64,000 bases of DNA from Palsa-504 sp963844625 (lineage in GTDB: Bacteria; Actinomycetota; Actinomycetes; Streptosporangiales; Streptosporangiaceae): NCBI GenBank assembly GCA_963844625.1, contig CAWJPF010000026.1, positions 62,001 to 126,000 on the forward strand. Direction: 5' to 3'. Positions 1 through 8,596 of the stretch are shown here, piece by piece; the first letter of the stretch is position 1; each line of letters opens with the position of its first letter. The position numbers and the translations under genes were made by a program. Below the pieces are notes generated by a model. The model worked only from the letters and a program-made list of their open reading frames with translations, was not told where the DNA came from and ran no database searches.

Positions 1-27
1 GCCCGCGAGCCTGCCGCCCGCGCCCTC

Positions 28-74
28 GCCTCCGGCCCCGCCGCCCGGGACCCCGCCTCCGGCCCCGCCGCCCG
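28..74. repeat. 27-bp-period tandem repeat before hutF
   Basis: Two copies of a 20-nt GC-rich unit lie at 28-47 and 55-74, just before the hutF start. A TGA at 75-77 overlaps the hutF GTG, so this may be the low-complexity tail of an upstream gene whose body lies outside the window. The upstream reading frame would be arginine/proline-rich and is not recognisable. Confidence 0.5.
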
Positions 75-1456
75 TGACCGCCCGCCGCTGGCTGGCCGAC
101 CTGGCCTGGCTCCCCGGCCAGGGCCTCTGCCGCGACGTCCTGATCGAAGCCGACGCAGGCCGCTTCACCTCCGTCACCCTGGCCGCTCTCATCACCTCCA
201 CCACTTCCGTCCCGTCAACCACACCCGCCCCAAGGCATCTCCGGGGCCTCACCCTCCCCGGTTTTGCCAACGCGCACTCCCATGCCTTTCATCGCGCGCT
301 CCGGGCTACCACCCAGGCCGACCGGGGCACGTTCTGGACCTGGCGCGACCGTATGTACGAGGCTGCCGCGCGGCTCGATCCGGACAGTTATCTCGCCCTT
401 GCCCGGGCCGTGTACGCCGAGATGGCCCTGGCCGGCATCAGCTGCGTCGGCGAATTCCACTACCTGCATCACCGGCCGGACGGCCGCCCTTACGCCGACC
501 CGAACGCGATGGGGCGGGCCCTGGTCCAGGCGGCGGACGAGGCGGGCCTGCGCATCACGCTGCTCGACACCTGCTACCTGGCCGGCGGCCTGGACCGGAC
601 CGGGATGCTGCCGCTGTCCGGTGCCCAGGTGCGGTTCAGCGACGGCGACGCGTCACGGTGGGCGGCGCGGGCCGATGAACTCAAGCTCGACGAGCACCCG
701 CACGCGAAGGCCGGCGCGGCCCTCCACTCGGTCCGCGCGGTACCGCCGGAGCAAATGCATCCGGTCGTGGCCTGGGCTCGCGGGCGGGGGGCCCCGCTGC
801 ACGTACACATGTCCGAGCAGCGAGCCGAGAACGACGCGTGCCGGGCCGTCTACGGCGTGTCGCCGGCCCGCTTGCTGTTCGACGAAGACGTGCTCGGGCC
901 GCGGACGAGCGTGGTACACGCGACCCACGTCAGCGCGGCCGATCTGGAACTGCTCGGCGGGGCCCAGGTGTTCGCCTGCCTGTGCCCCACCACCGAACGC
1001 GATCTAGGGGACGGCCTCGCGCCCGCCCAGCCGCTGGCCGCGGCCGGGTGCGCGCTGACCCTGGGCAGCGACAGCCACGCCGTGATCGACATCTTCGAAG
1101 AAGCCCGCGGCGTGGAGTACGCCGAACGGCTGGCCCGGCGCGCCCGCGGGCACTTCACCGCCGAGGCGCTGCTCCGGGCCGCTACCGGCGCCGGACACGC
1201 CAGCCTGGGCTGGCCCGACGCGGGCGAGATCGTCGCCGGCGCGCGGGCGGACCTGGTCACCGTGGCCCTGGATAGCGTGCGGACCGCGGGCGCCGGCGAC
1301 GACCTGGCCCTGGAGACCGCGGTGTTCGCCGCGGGCGCGGCCGACGTGCGAGATGTCGTGATCAGCGGCCGGGACGTGGTCCGCGACGGCGTTCACCTGC
1401 TGGTGCCGGCCGGGCCGGCCGAGCTCTCCCGTTCGATCCGCGCGGTCCTGGACTGA
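74..1456 (+). CDS. hutF: Formimidoylglutamate deiminase (amidohydrolase family)
   Basis: This 460-residue protein is an amidohydrolase that would deiminate N-formimino-L-glutamate to N-formyl-L-glutamate in histidine degradation, in the cytoplasm. The sequence shows the metal-binding HSH motif at residues 68-70, a second His cluster HVHMSEQ at 243-249, HATH at 282-285 and the catalytic Asp in GSDSH near 333, in the order expected for HutF. The length matches the family. The start is GTG at 74, overlapping a TGA of a possible upstream gene, which suggests translational coupling to a gene outside the window. HutF is preferred over guanine deaminase or other amidohydrolases because of the GEFHYLHH and DTCYLAGG segments, but substrate is inferred from family resemblance only. 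No other hut gene is visible here. Confidence 0.85.
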   Translation: MTARRWLADLAWLPGQGLCRDVLIEADAGRFTSVTLAALITSTTSVPSTTPAPRHLRGLTLPGFANAHSHAFHRALRATTQADRGTFWTWRDRMYEAAARLDPDSYLALARAVYAEMALAGISCVGEFHYLHHRPDGRPYADPNAMGRALVQAADEAGLRITLLDTCYLAGGLDRTGMLPLSGAQVRFSDGDASRWAARADELKLDEHPHAKAGAALHSVRAVPPEQMHPVVAWARGRGAPLHVHMSEQRAENDACRAVYGVSPARLLFDEDVLGPRTSVVHATHVSAADLELLGGAQVFACLCPTTERDLGDGLAPAQPLAAAGCALTLGSDSHAVIDIFEEARGVEYAERLARRARGHFTAEALLRAATGAGHASLGWPDAGEIVAGARADLVTVALDSVRTAGAGDDLALETAVFAAGAADVRDVVISGRDVVRDGVHLLVPAGPAELSRSIRAVLD

Positions 1457-1464
1457 AGCGGACA

Positions 1465-2244
1465 ATGGCCGGTATGACCGAGATTCCCGCTGTGGACCTG
1501 GGTAACGGAGTCGCTCTGCCGATGGTGGGGTTCGGCACCTGGCAGATCCAGGGGCCGCGGGCCTACGAGGCCATCCGCCACGCGCTGCAGGTCGGCTACC
1601 GCCACATCGACACCGCCACCATGTACCGGAATGAGGCCGAAGTCGGCCGCGCCATCGCCGGCAGCGGCCTGGACCGTGGCGACGTGTTCGTCACCACCAA
1701 ACTGCCGCCCGGCCGGGCCGCGCAGGCCCGCGCCACCATCGCCGACAGCCTGCGGGCGCTGCGCACGGACTACGTGGACCTCTGGCTCATCCACTGGCCG
1801 CCACGCCGGCAGGCCTCCCCGCGGCTGTGGCAGGAATTCCTCACGATCAGGGACGAAGGGCTCTGCCGCGCGGTCGGCGTCAGCAATTACGACATCGCCC
1901 AGATCGACGACCTGATCGCGGCGACCGGCGAGCGGCCGGCCGTCAGCCAGATCCCGTGGAGTCCCGCCCAGTACGATCCGGCCCTGCTGGCCGCGCACGC
2001 CGAGCGCGGGATAGCGGTGGAGGGCTACAGCTCGCTCAAGGGCACCCGGCTGGCGCATCCGGTGCTGGCCGAGATCGCCGCGAAGTACGGGGTGACGCCC
2101 GCGCAGGTAGTCCTGCGCTGGCAGCTCGAGCTCGGCATCATCGTGATCCCCAAGTCCGTCCGCCCCGAACGCATCGAGGCGAACCTGGACCTCTTCGGTT
2201 TCTCCCTCACCGCCGAGGAGATAGCGCGCATCAACCGGCTCTAG
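1465..2244 (+). CDS. Aldo/keto reductase, 2,5-diketo-D-gluconate reductase-like
   Basis: The 259-residue product is a single-domain NADPH-dependent aldo/keto reductase that would reduce aldehydes or ketones in the cytoplasm. The catalytic tetrad is visible in order: Asp and Tyr in HIDTATMY, Lys in VTTKL and His in LIHWP. The C-terminal cofactor-binding segment IIVIPKS is also present. The length is slightly short but normal for bacterial AKR5-type enzymes. It begins 8 nt after hutF on the same strand, so the two may share a transcript, although no functional link is evident. The start at 1465 is followed by a second ATG at 1474; either could be used. The substrate cannot be predicted. Confidence 0.85.
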   Translation: MAGMTEIPAVDLGNGVALPMVGFGTWQIQGPRAYEAIRHALQVGYRHIDTATMYRNEAEVGRAIAGSGLDRGDVFVTTKLPPGRAAQARATIADSLRALRTDYVDLWLIHWPPRRQASPRLWQEFLTIRDEGLCRAVGVSNYDIAQIDDLIAATGERPAVSQIPWSPAQYDPALLAAHAERGIAVEGYSSLKGTRLAHPVLAEIAAKYGVTPAQVVLRWQLELGIIVIPKSVRPERIEANLDLFGFSLTAEEIARINRL

Positions 2245-2299
2245 GGCTCTTCCCCAAAGGGCTCTTCCCCCAAATCCCCCAAAGGGCTCTTCCCCCAAA
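2244..2299. repeat. Three direct repeats downstream of the aldo/keto reductase
   Basis: The motif GGGCTCTTCCCC(C)AAA occurs three times at 2244-2258, 2259-2274 and 2284-2299, beginning within the stop codon of the reductase. The first two copies are contiguous and a CCCC-rich spacer precedes the third. No hairpin is obvious. The function is unknown; it looks like slippage-generated intergenic repeat. Confidence 0.75.
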
Positions 2300-2474
2300 G
2301 GAAGCGTATTGTGCCGCACCAGTTTGCGGATGGCAAGCGGTTGTCCACAACGGTGCGGGCTACGGCTGAGTTATCCACAGGCGTGCGAGTGCGGCGGCGC
2401 GGGCGAGCAGGTGCCTGCCACCGTGGAGGGGAACCGGTGGCATGAGGCGACCGGGCATCCCAAGGAGGATCGTT

Positions 2475-3047
2475 ATGAGCCAGGGCGGATACGTGACCCT
2501 CGTCGGCTTCGTGGCCCAGGACCCGAAACAGCATGACACCGGTAAGGGCAGGGTCACCGACCTGCGCGTGGGCACGACGCCCCGTGTCCAGGATCGCGTG
2601 ACCGGAGAATGGCGTGACGCGGATACCTCGTACTTCACCGTCACCTGCTGGCGCCGGCTGGGTGACCACGTGCGGGCCAGCCTGCGCAAGGGGGACCCGG
2701 TCGTGGTCAAGGGGCGGTTCAGGTCCCGCAGCTTCGAGGACAAGACCGGACAGCTCAGGACGGTGATCGATATCTCAGCCGACACCGTCGGGCATGACCT
2801 GAACCAGGGCATCGCCAACTACATGCGTCAGGCGCCTCGCCCCATCAGCGCAGAAGGCGACGCGGACGACGAGGTCAGGGAAACTCCGGAGCTGCCTGGC
2901 GGCCCGGGCGAGATGATCGACGATGAGGCGATCGAGCGGTTCGGCCGGGATCTCGGCGCAGACCTAGACCAGGCCGAACGGGCCGTGTCAGCGCTCCATC
3001 AGCACGAGGACGACGACGAGAACGCCAGCGCCAGCGTGCCCTTCTGA
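2475..3047 (+). CDS. ssb: Single-stranded DNA-binding protein (SSB family)
   Basis: This 190-residue protein has an N-terminal OB-fold of about 110 residues typical of bacterial SSB, starting YVTLVGFVAQDP and including YFTVTCWRRLGDHV and GDPVVVKGRF. A Glu/Asp-rich disordered tail follows and ends in VPF, a variant of the acidic DIPF-type tip that recruits partner proteins. It would bind ssDNA during replication, repair or recombination. Start at ATG 2475 is chosen because a strong AAGGAGG lies at 2462-2468. It stands alone rather than between rpsF and rpsR, and its OB-fold diverges from the housekeeping SSB, so it is probably a second, paralogous SSB of the kind many actinomycetes carry. Confidence in the family is high, in its being accessory moderate. 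Confidence 0.85.
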   Translation: MSQGGYVTLVGFVAQDPKQHDTGKGRVTDLRVGTTPRVQDRVTGEWRDADTSYFTVTCWRRLGDHVRASLRKGDPVVVKGRFRSRSFEDKTGQLRTVIDISADTVGHDLNQGIANYMRQAPRPISAEGDADDEVRETPELPGGPGEMIDDEAIERFGRDLGADLDQAERAVSALHQHEDDDENASASVPF

Positions 3048-3272
3048 GCGCTACGTCCAGATAACGCCTCGCATCGAGTCCACTCTCCTCAAGGTCGGCC
3101 TGTCAGGTGTCGCACGGAGCGGATACGCATCGAAGCACAGCGTAGCCGTTCGGTGCGGCACCCGCAGGCACGGTCCATGACACGGGACCAGGTGCAGCTG
3201 CATTCGCCCGGCCAGCGATCGGCCAGGAGCGAAGCGGACCTGGAGGGGGACGAGGCAACGGGCGCGTGCCCG

Positions 3273-3278
3273 TAGGCT
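3273..3278 (+). promoter_or_regulatory. -10 hexamer TAGGCT placing the start site on the ettA ATG
   Basis: Six nucleotides separate this hexamer from the ATG at 3285, so the predicted first transcribed base is the A of ATG (leaderless). No ribosome-binding site is present. Confidence 0.55.
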
Positions 3279-3284
3279 GGACGT

Positions 3285-4949
3285 ATGCCGGAGTACATTT
3301 ATCAGATGCGTGCTGTGCGCAAGGCGCACGGCGACAAGGTCATTCTCAACGACGTCACGCTGGCGTTCCTTCCCGGCGCGAAGATCGGCGTCGTGGGACC
3401 GAACGGAACCGGCAAGTCGACCCTGCTCAGGATGATGGCAGGCGTGGAGCAGCCGTCCAACGGCGACGCCCGCCTGATGCCGGGCTTCACCGTGGGCCTG
3501 CTGGCCCAGGAGCCCGAGCTGGACGAGACCAAGAACGTCCTCGGCAACGTGGAGGACGGCGTGGCCGACACCAAGAGGCTGCTCAACGAGTACAACGAGA
3601 TCGCCGAGAAGATGGCGACCGATTACTCCGACGAACTGCTCGAGCAGATGGGCCGCCTGCAGGAGCAGCTGGACCACAGGGACGCCTGGGACCTGGACAG
3701 CCAGGTCGAGCAGGCCATGGACGCGCTGCGCTGCCCGCCGCCGGACGCCGACGTCACCAGCCTGTCCGGCGGGGAGAAGCGCCGGGTCGCGCTGTGCCGT
3801 CTGCTGCTGTCCCAGCCCGACCTGCTGCTGCTTGACGAGCCCACCAACCACCTGGACGCGGAGAGCGTGCAGTGGCTGGAGCAGCATCTGGCCAAGTACC
3901 CGGGCACTGTGGTCGCGGTCACCCACGACAGGTACTTCCTCGACGACGTGGCCCAGTGGATCCTCGAGCTTGACCGTGGTCACGCCTACCCGTACGAGGG
4001 CAACTACTCCACCTACCTGGAGACCAAGGCGGCCCGGCTCAAGGTCGAGGGCGCCAAGGACGCTAAGAAGCAGAAGCGCCTCGCCGACGAGCTCGAGTGG
4101 GTCCGCTCGAGCCCGCGGGCGCGCCAGGCCAAGAGCAAGGCCCGGCTGCAGCGGTACGAGGAGATGGCCGCCGAGGCCGATAGGAATCGCAAGCTGGACT
4201 TCGAGGAGATTCAGATCCCGCCGGGCCCCCGCCTCGGCAACGTCGTCGTAGAAGTAAACGACCTCGCCAAGGGCTTCGGCGACCGGATGCTGTTCGAGAA
4301 GCTCTCCTTTACTTTGCCCCGCAACGGCATCGTCGGCGTCCTGGGACCGAATGGTGTCGGCAAGACCACCTTGTTCAAGATGATCATCGGCGAGGAGAAG
4401 CCCGATTCCGGCACGATCAGGATCGGCGAGACGGTCAGCATCTCCTACGTCGACCAGGCCCGCGGCCGCATCGACCCGAACAAGAACGTCTGGGAAGTCA
4501 TCTCGGACGGCGAGGCGCACATCCGCGTCGGCAATGTCGACTTCCCCAGCCGCGCGTACGTGGCCGCGTTCGGTTTCAAGGGCGCGGACCAGCAGAAGCC
4601 GGCCGGCATCATGTCTGGCGGCGAGCGGAACCGGATGAACCTAGCGCTCACCCTCAAGCAGGGCGGCAACCTGCTGCTGCTCGACGAGCCGACCAACGAC
4701 CTGGACGTGGAGACGCTGGGCTCGCTGGAGAACGCGCTGCTGGAGTTCCCCGGCTGCGCGGTCATCACCAGCCACGACCGCTGGTTCCTGGACCGGGTCG
4801 CGACGCACATCCTCGCCTGGGAAGGCGGCGCGAACTGGTTCTGGTTCGAGGGCAACTTCGACGCCTACGAGAAGAACAAGATCGACCGCCTGGGCGCGGA
4901 AGCCGCCCGCCCGCACCGCGTTACCTACCGCAAGCTGACCCGCAGCTAG
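3285..4949 (+). CDS. ettA: Energy-dependent translational throttle protein EttA (ABC-F ATPase)
   Basis: This 554-residue protein has two ATP-binding cassettes in one chain and no membrane segment, the ABC-F arrangement. Walker A GPNGTGKST is at residues 38-46, the signature LSGGEKRR near 160-167 and Walker B LLLLDEPTNHLD at 180-191. The second cassette has GPNGVGKTT, MSGGERNR and LLLLDEPTNDLD. A charged inter-cassette linker and an arm insertion after residue 95 match EttA, which binds the ribosomal E site and gates entry into elongation according to ATP/ADP level. The length equals the usual 550-560 residues. The gene appears monocistronic with a leaderless promoter. Its stop overlaps that of the convergent epoxide hydrolase (CTAG at 4946-4949). 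Confidence 0.95.
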   Translation: MPEYIYQMRAVRKAHGDKVILNDVTLAFLPGAKIGVVGPNGTGKSTLLRMMAGVEQPSNGDARLMPGFTVGLLAQEPELDETKNVLGNVEDGVADTKRLLNEYNEIAEKMATDYSDELLEQMGRLQEQLDHRDAWDLDSQVEQAMDALRCPPPDADVTSLSGGEKRRVALCRLLLSQPDLLLLDEPTNHLDAESVQWLEQHLAKYPGTVVAVTHDRYFLDDVAQWILELDRGHAYPYEGNYSTYLETKAARLKVEGAKDAKKQKRLADELEWVRSSPRARQAKSKARLQRYEEMAAEADRNRKLDFEEIQIPPGPRLGNVVVEVNDLAKGFGDRMLFEKLSFTLPRNGIVGVLGPNGVGKTTLFKMIIGEEKPDSGTIRIGETVSISYVDQARGRIDPNKNVWEVISDGEAHIRVGNVDFPSRAYVAAFGFKGADQQKPAGIMSGGERNRMNLALTLKQGGNLLLLDEPTNDLDVETLGSLENALLEFPGCAVITSHDRWFLDRVATHILAWEGGANWFWFEGNFDAYEKNKIDRLGAEAARPHRVTYRKLTRS

Positions 4950-6112
4950 CCCGAGCGGACCAGCCGGAAGAAGGACCGTACCTCCTCGGCGAACAACGCG
5001 GGCTGCTCGAACGCGGCGAAGTGACCGCCCCGGGCTGGCTCGCTCCAGTACCGGATGTCGGTGAAGCGCTTCTCCGCCCACCGCCGGGACGGCCGTTGGA
5101 GTTCCTTCGGGAAGACCGAGCAGCCCGTGGGCACGTCCACCGTGTCGGTGGCCGTCCCGGAGATCCACTCGTTTACCTGGCGGATGCTCTCCCAGTACAA
5201 CCGTGCCGCCGACGCGCCCGCGCGGGGGAGCCAGTACAGCATCAGGTTGTCGAGCAGTTCGTCGCGCGTGAGTATGCCGGAGAGGTCGCCGTCGTGGTCG
5301 GTCCACGACCAGAACTTCTCTACGATCCAGGCGCATAGGGCGGTCGGCGAATCGGCCAGCCCGTAGCCGATGGTCTGCGGCCGGGTGGCGTGTTCCTGCG
5401 AGTAGCCGGAATCCCACTCGGCCGCGTGCCGCAAGGAGGCGAGCGCCGCACGTTCGCCCGCTGTGAGGTCGCCGAAGGTCGCCGGGTCGGGACCGGCCAG
5501 CGGCGGGATCAGGTGGATGCCCGCGACGTGGGCCCGGTCCTGCTGGCCAAGGAGAGTGCTGACGCTAGTGCCCCAGTCGCTGCCCACCGCCCCGTAGCAC
5601 TGGTAGCCAAGCCGCGCCATCAACTCCGCCCACGCCCCGGCGATCCGCTCGACGCCCCAGCCGGTCCGGTCCGGCTTGCCGCTGAAGCCGTAGCCCGGTA
5701 GCGACGGGCACACGACGTGGAAGGCGTCGGCCCCGCCGACGCCGTATGCGGCCGGATCAGTCAACGGCCCGATCACCTTAACGAACTCGATCACCGAGCC
5801 CGGCCAGCCATGGGTCATGATCAGCGGCAGCGCGTCCTGGCGCGGCGAACGGACGTGAATGAAGACGATACCGAGCCCGTCGATGACCGTCTGGAACTGC
5901 GGCAGCGCGTTCAGCCGAGCCTCGGTCGCTCGCCAGTCATAGCCGTCAGCCCAGTAGTCGCACAGTTCCCGCAGGTAGGCCAGCGGAACGCCCTGGGACC
6001 AGTCGGGCACGAGCTCAGCCTCGGGCCAGCGAGTCTGCCGCAGTCGCCGCCGGAGGTCGGCCAGCTCAACCTCTGGTACGTCGATAACGAACGGTGCTAC
6101 CTCCTCAGCCAT
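4946..6112 (-). CDS. Epoxide hydrolase, alpha/beta fold with EHN N-terminal domain
   Basis: The 388-residue protein begins with the EHN domain typical of microsomal-type epoxide hydrolases (LRRRLRQTRWPEAE, then DWSQGVPLAYLRELCDYW) and continues into an alpha/beta-hydrolase core. It contains the oxyanion motif HGWPGS and the nucleophile elbow GSDWG, in which Asp is the nucleophile. The catalytic His is probably in RGGHFAAFEQP near the C-terminus, and a Tyr pair is available in the cap. It would hydrolyse epoxides to diols, with unknown natural substrate. The ATG at 6112 is supported by a -10 hexamer six bases upstream. It is divergent from the DinB gene with a 32-bp spacer, and tail-to-tail with ettA. 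Confidence 0.9.
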   Translation of the reverse strand: MAEEVAPFVIDVPEVELADLRRRLRQTRWPEAELVPDWSQGVPLAYLRELCDYWADGYDWRATEARLNALPQFQTVIDGLGIVFIHVRSPRQDALPLIMTHGWPGSVIEFVKVIGPLTDPAAYGVGGADAFHVVCPSLPGYGFSGKPDRTGWGVERIAGAWAELMARLGYQCYGAVGSDWGTSVSTLLGQQDRAHVAGIHLIPPLAGPDPATFGDLTAGERAALASLRHAAEWDSGYSQEHATRPQTIGYGLADSPTALCAWIVEKFWSWTDHDGDLSGILTRDELLDNLMLYWLPRAGASAARLYWESIRQVNEWISGTATDTVDVPTGCSVFPKELQRPSRRWAEKRFTDIRYWSEPARGGHFAAFEQPALFAEEVRSFFRLVRSG

Positions 6113-6118
6113 GTGACG

Positions 6119-6124
6119 ACTCTA
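6119..6124 (-). promoter_or_regulatory. -10 hexamer TAGAGT for the epoxide hydrolase (leaderless)
   Basis: On the minus strand TAGAGT is followed by six nt and then the ATG at 6112, so transcription is predicted to begin at the start codon. Confidence 0.5.
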
Positions 6125-6132
6125 AGCGCCAG

Positions 6133-6138
6133 TAGCAT
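6133..6138 (+). promoter_or_regulatory. -10 hexamer TAGCAT for the DinB-family gene (leaderless)
   Basis: Six nt separate TAGCAT from the ATG at 6145. It is back-to-back with the epoxide hydrolase hexamer 9 bp away, making a compact divergent promoter in which polymerases would interfere. Confidence 0.55.
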
Positions 6139-6144
6139 TTCGGC

Positions 6145-6696
6145 ATGGCGATCATTCCGGACACCAAAGACTGGACGTGGGTGCTGCGGCGCCCTTGCCC
6201 CGAGTGCGGCTTCGACACCCAGGGCTTCCCGCGCGAGGCGGTCCCCGAGATGATCATGACGAACGCCGCGGCCTGGCCGGACGTGCTGACGGGCGCCGGT
6301 GATGCCCGGCTCCGCCCGGCGCCGGGTAAGTGGTCGCCGCTGGAGTACGCCTGCCACGTCCGCGACGTGTTCCGCCTGTTCGACCAGCGGCTCGAGATGA
6401 TGCTCAGCCAGCATGATCCGCTGTTCCCGAACTGGGATCAAGACGAGACGGCCATCGCGGACCGCTATTCCGAGCAGGAGCCCGCCAAGGTCGCCGCGGA
6501 TCTGGTCGAGTCAGCCCAGATCATCGCGAACCACTTCCAGGGCCTGGCCGATGACCAGTGGCCGCGAACCGGCCGCCGCAGCGACGGCGCCGCCTTCACC
6601 GCGGAGACCTTCGCCAGGTACTTCATCCACGACCCCGTCCACCACCTCTACGACGTCACCGGCCTGCGCCCCGGGGACTATCCGGGCCGGAAATGA
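6145..6696 (+). CDS. DinB-superfamily protein (putative metal- or thiol-dependent)
   Basis: This 183-residue protein resembles the DinB/YfiT-like four-helix superfamily, which in actinomycetes includes mycothiol-dependent transferases and isomerases. The visible metal-ligand candidates are His in LEYACHVRDVFRLF and the HDPVHHLYDV motif near the C-terminus, at the spacing of the DinB His triad. The N-terminus WTWVLRRPCPECGFD carries a CxxC pair, a frequent feature of this actinobacterial subfamily. It is probably cytoplasmic. The start is supported by the -10 hexamer exactly six nt before the ATG. No operon partner; it converges with the haemoglobin gene 9 nt away. The biochemical role is unknown. 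Confidence 0.8.
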   Translation: MAIIPDTKDWTWVLRRPCPECGFDTQGFPREAVPEMIMTNAAAWPDVLTGAGDARLRPAPGKWSPLEYACHVRDVFRLFDQRLEMMLSQHDPLFPNWDQDETAIADRYSEQEPAKVAADLVESAQIIANHFQGLADDQWPRTGRRSDGAAFTAETFARYFIHDPVHHLYDVTGLRPGDYPGRK

Positions 6697-6705
6697 CGAA
6701 CGATC

Positions 6706-7128
6706 TCAGGTTCTCGGGGTCAGGCCCAGGTCGCCGTGGGTGCGGGCTGGTTCCACGTTGACCAGGCTGTGCGCGGCCATGACCAGGTAGTCCCAGAACT
6801 GCGCGTCGAGCGCCGGATCCAGGGCGAGCTCGTCGAGGGCCACTCGCATGTGCTGGAGCCAGGCGTCTCGTTCGGCTTCGCCGATGGCGAACCTGACGTG
6901 GCGCATCCGCAGCCTGGGATGCCCGCGCAGTTCGTCGTAGGTGCGCGGGCCACCCCAGTACTGCATGAGGAACAGCGCGAGGTGTTCCTCGGCCGGACCG
7001 AGATCCTGGGCCGGGTACACCGGCCGCAGCACCGGGTCCTCCGCGACGCCCTGGTAGAACCGGTGGACCAGGCGGCGGAAGGTCTCTTCCCCGCCCACCG
7101 CCTCGTAGAAGCTGGTCGGCTGGCTCAT
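6706..7128 (-). CDS. glbO: Group II truncated haemoglobin
   Basis: The 140-residue protein is a trHbO-type (group II) globin that binds haem and O2 and is thought to act in oxygen or NO/redox handling. Visible features are FYEAVGGEETFRRLVHRFYQGV (helices A-B with Tyr B10), FLMQYWGGP including the group-II hallmark Trp G8 context, and RMRHVRF with the proximal His F8. The length is that of the family. It starts 9 nt after the stop of the mechanosensitive channel on the same strand, so both are likely cotranscribed; the link between the two is not obvious. Confidence 0.92.
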   Translation of the reverse strand: MSQPTSFYEAVGGEETFRRLVHRFYQGVAEDPVLRPVYPAQDLGPAEEHLALFLMQYWGGPRTYDELRGHPRLRMRHVRFAIGEAERDAWLQHMRVALDELALDPALDAQFWDYLVMAAHSLVNVEPARTHGDLGLTPRT

Positions 7129-7137
7129 AGTGAAAGC

Positions 7138-8325
7138 TTACGGGGTGCGGGCCAAGGCCTCGTCGTGGTCCTCCGCCCCGGCCTCGTCCTTCCTCCCGGC
7201 TTCGTCCTCCGCCACAACCTCGTCCGGCGGCTTGGCCTCCTGCGCCGGCTCCTCGGCGTGCCCGGCGAGGGTGGCCGGCGGCGTGATCACGGGGTCCGGC
7301 GGCGTGATCACGGGGTCCGGCGGCGCCGTGATGACGATAGTGTCCGGACCGGCCGGGGCCACGCCCGCCGCGTCCAGCACCGACTTGATCCTGGCCCGCA
7401 GCTCGCGGGCCACCTCCCACTGCCGCATCGGGGCGGTCTTGGCCACGAGTCGCATGGTCACTTCCTTGCTCGACAGCTCCTGGGCGCCCCAGACCTCCGG
7501 TTTCTCCAGCATCAGCTGGTGCCAGCCGCGCTCGCGGTACAGGCTCTCCGCGGCCTGTTCCATCAGCTGCCGGACCTTGGCCAGATCCTCGCCGTAGGGG
7601 ACCGGGTAATCGATGACCGCGCGGGACCAGCCCTGTGACTCGTTGCCCACGCTCTCGATGGTGCCGTTCCTGATGTGCCAGACCACGCCGTTGACGTCCC
7701 GCACGCGGGTGGTGAGCAGCGTCATCGCCTCAACAGTGCCGGTAGCGGCGCCCGTGTTGATCGTGTCCCCCACGCCGTAGTGGTCTTCGACCAGCATCAG
7801 GATCCCCGCCAGGTAGTCACGGACGAGGTTCTGCGCGCCGAAACCGAGCGCCACGCCGAGCACGGTCGTGCTCGCCAGCAGCGGGGCCAGATCGAAGCCG
7901 AGGATCCCCAGGATGGTGAGCGCCGCGATGCCGAACACTATGGCCGAGACCGCGCTGCGCAGGATCGAGCCCAGGGCCCGGGCTCGCTGCGTCCGGCGCT
8001 CCAGGCCGGCCGCGTGCACGGCCACGGCCGCCTTGTGCACACGGCCGTTAGCCGTGGCCGGCAGCGTCGCGGTGGCCGCTCGTTCGGTGATCCGGCTGAG
8101 CACCCGGAGCAGGGCAGTCCGCACGACCAGCGCCAGGACCACGATGAACAAGATCCGGCCGGCCCGGCTGGCCGGACCGGCCAGGTAGATCCGGACCAGC
8201 TGCGCGGCGTCGGCGCTGTGGCTGATGTCCCAGGTGAGGCGGCAAGCCACCCCCGGGTCGGGTCCGCAGCTGCCGGTCAGCGTGCCTGGTACGTGGGCGA
8301 GGGCAAAGCGGGTGGCATGAAACAC
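7138..8325 (-). CDS. mscS: Small-conductance mechanosensitive channel (MscS family)
   Basis: This 395-residue membrane protein has N-terminal hydrophobic segments (RILFIVVLALVVRTALL, AIVFGIAALTILGILGF) followed by the pore-lining MscS helix GVALGFGAQNLVRDYLAGIL and the cytoplasmic beta domain with EDHYGVGDTI. It would release osmolytes on hypo-osmotic shock. The GTG start at 8325 is preceded by GGAAGGAG. The C-terminal tail is acidic, proline-rich and carries an exact seven-residue duplication (DPVITPP twice). It precedes glbO in a probable two-gene operon. Confidence 0.9.
   Translation of the reverse strand: MFHATRFALAHVPGTLTGSCGPDPGVACRLTWDISHSADAAQLVRIYLAGPASRAGRILFIVVLALVVRTALLRVLSRITERAATATLPATANGRVHKAAVAVHAAGLERRTQRARALGSILRSAVSAIVFGIAALTILGILGFDLAPLLASTTVLGVALGFGAQNLVRDYLAGILMLVEDHYGVGDTINTGAATGTVEAMTLLTTRVRDVNGVVWHIRNGTIESVGNESQGWSRAVIDYPVPYGEDLAKVRQLMEQAAESLYRERGWHQLMLEKPEVWGAQELSSKEVTMRLVAKTAPMRQWEVARELRARIKSVLDAAGVAPAGPDTIVITAPPDPVITPPDPVITPPATLAGHAEEPAQEAKPPDEVVAEDEAGRKDEAGAEDHDEALARTP
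7275..7322. repeat. 21-bp tandem duplication in the mscS tail
   Basis: A 21-nt unit containing GTGATCACGGGGTC is repeated twice back to back with a partial third copy. It encodes the DPVITPP duplication in the cytoplasmic tail of the channel and keeps the frame. Confidence 0.8.
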
Positions 8326-8362
8326 AGAACTCCTTCCGACGGGTGCGCCACTTCACGCGAGG

Positions 8363-8596
8363 CTACTGCGCGGCGCGCCCGCCCGAAGGTAAGACGCTCA
8401 GGCAGGCCGGCGACTGCGCGCTATACCCCTGGTAGGCCTCGCCGTACTGACGTGGTACCTGACCAGGCGCAATTGCCCAGATCCGTTCGGCCTGCCGGGC
8501 TTTAAACTGGCTATGGTGCGCCACCGGGGGTAGGGTGGCCCATTTGTCCGGGCTGCCCCGGTCATATTCCGGACGGAAGGCGGTCGTGCCGGTCAC
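8363..8596 (-). CDS. Possible small ORF coupled to the methyltransferase
   Basis: A 77-codon frame begins with GTG overlapping the methyltransferase stop (GTGA), the same coupling pattern as many true pairs here. The protein (starting MTGTTAFRPEYDRGSPDKW) matches no family I know, and third-position GC is lower than in neighbours. It may be a real small gene, a truncated gene start, or chance. It accounts for most of the 267-bp interval between mscS and the methyltransferase. Confidence 0.25.
   Translation of the reverse strand: MTGTTAFRPEYDRGSPDKWATLPPVAHHSQFKARQAERIWAIAPGQVPRQYGEAYQGYSAQSPACLSVLPSGGRAAQ

Noticed and set aside
3051..4520. 489-codon open frame antisense to ettA
   Set aside because: It is a shadow of the ettA codon bias; the product is a Val/Leu/Gly-rich string with no family features.
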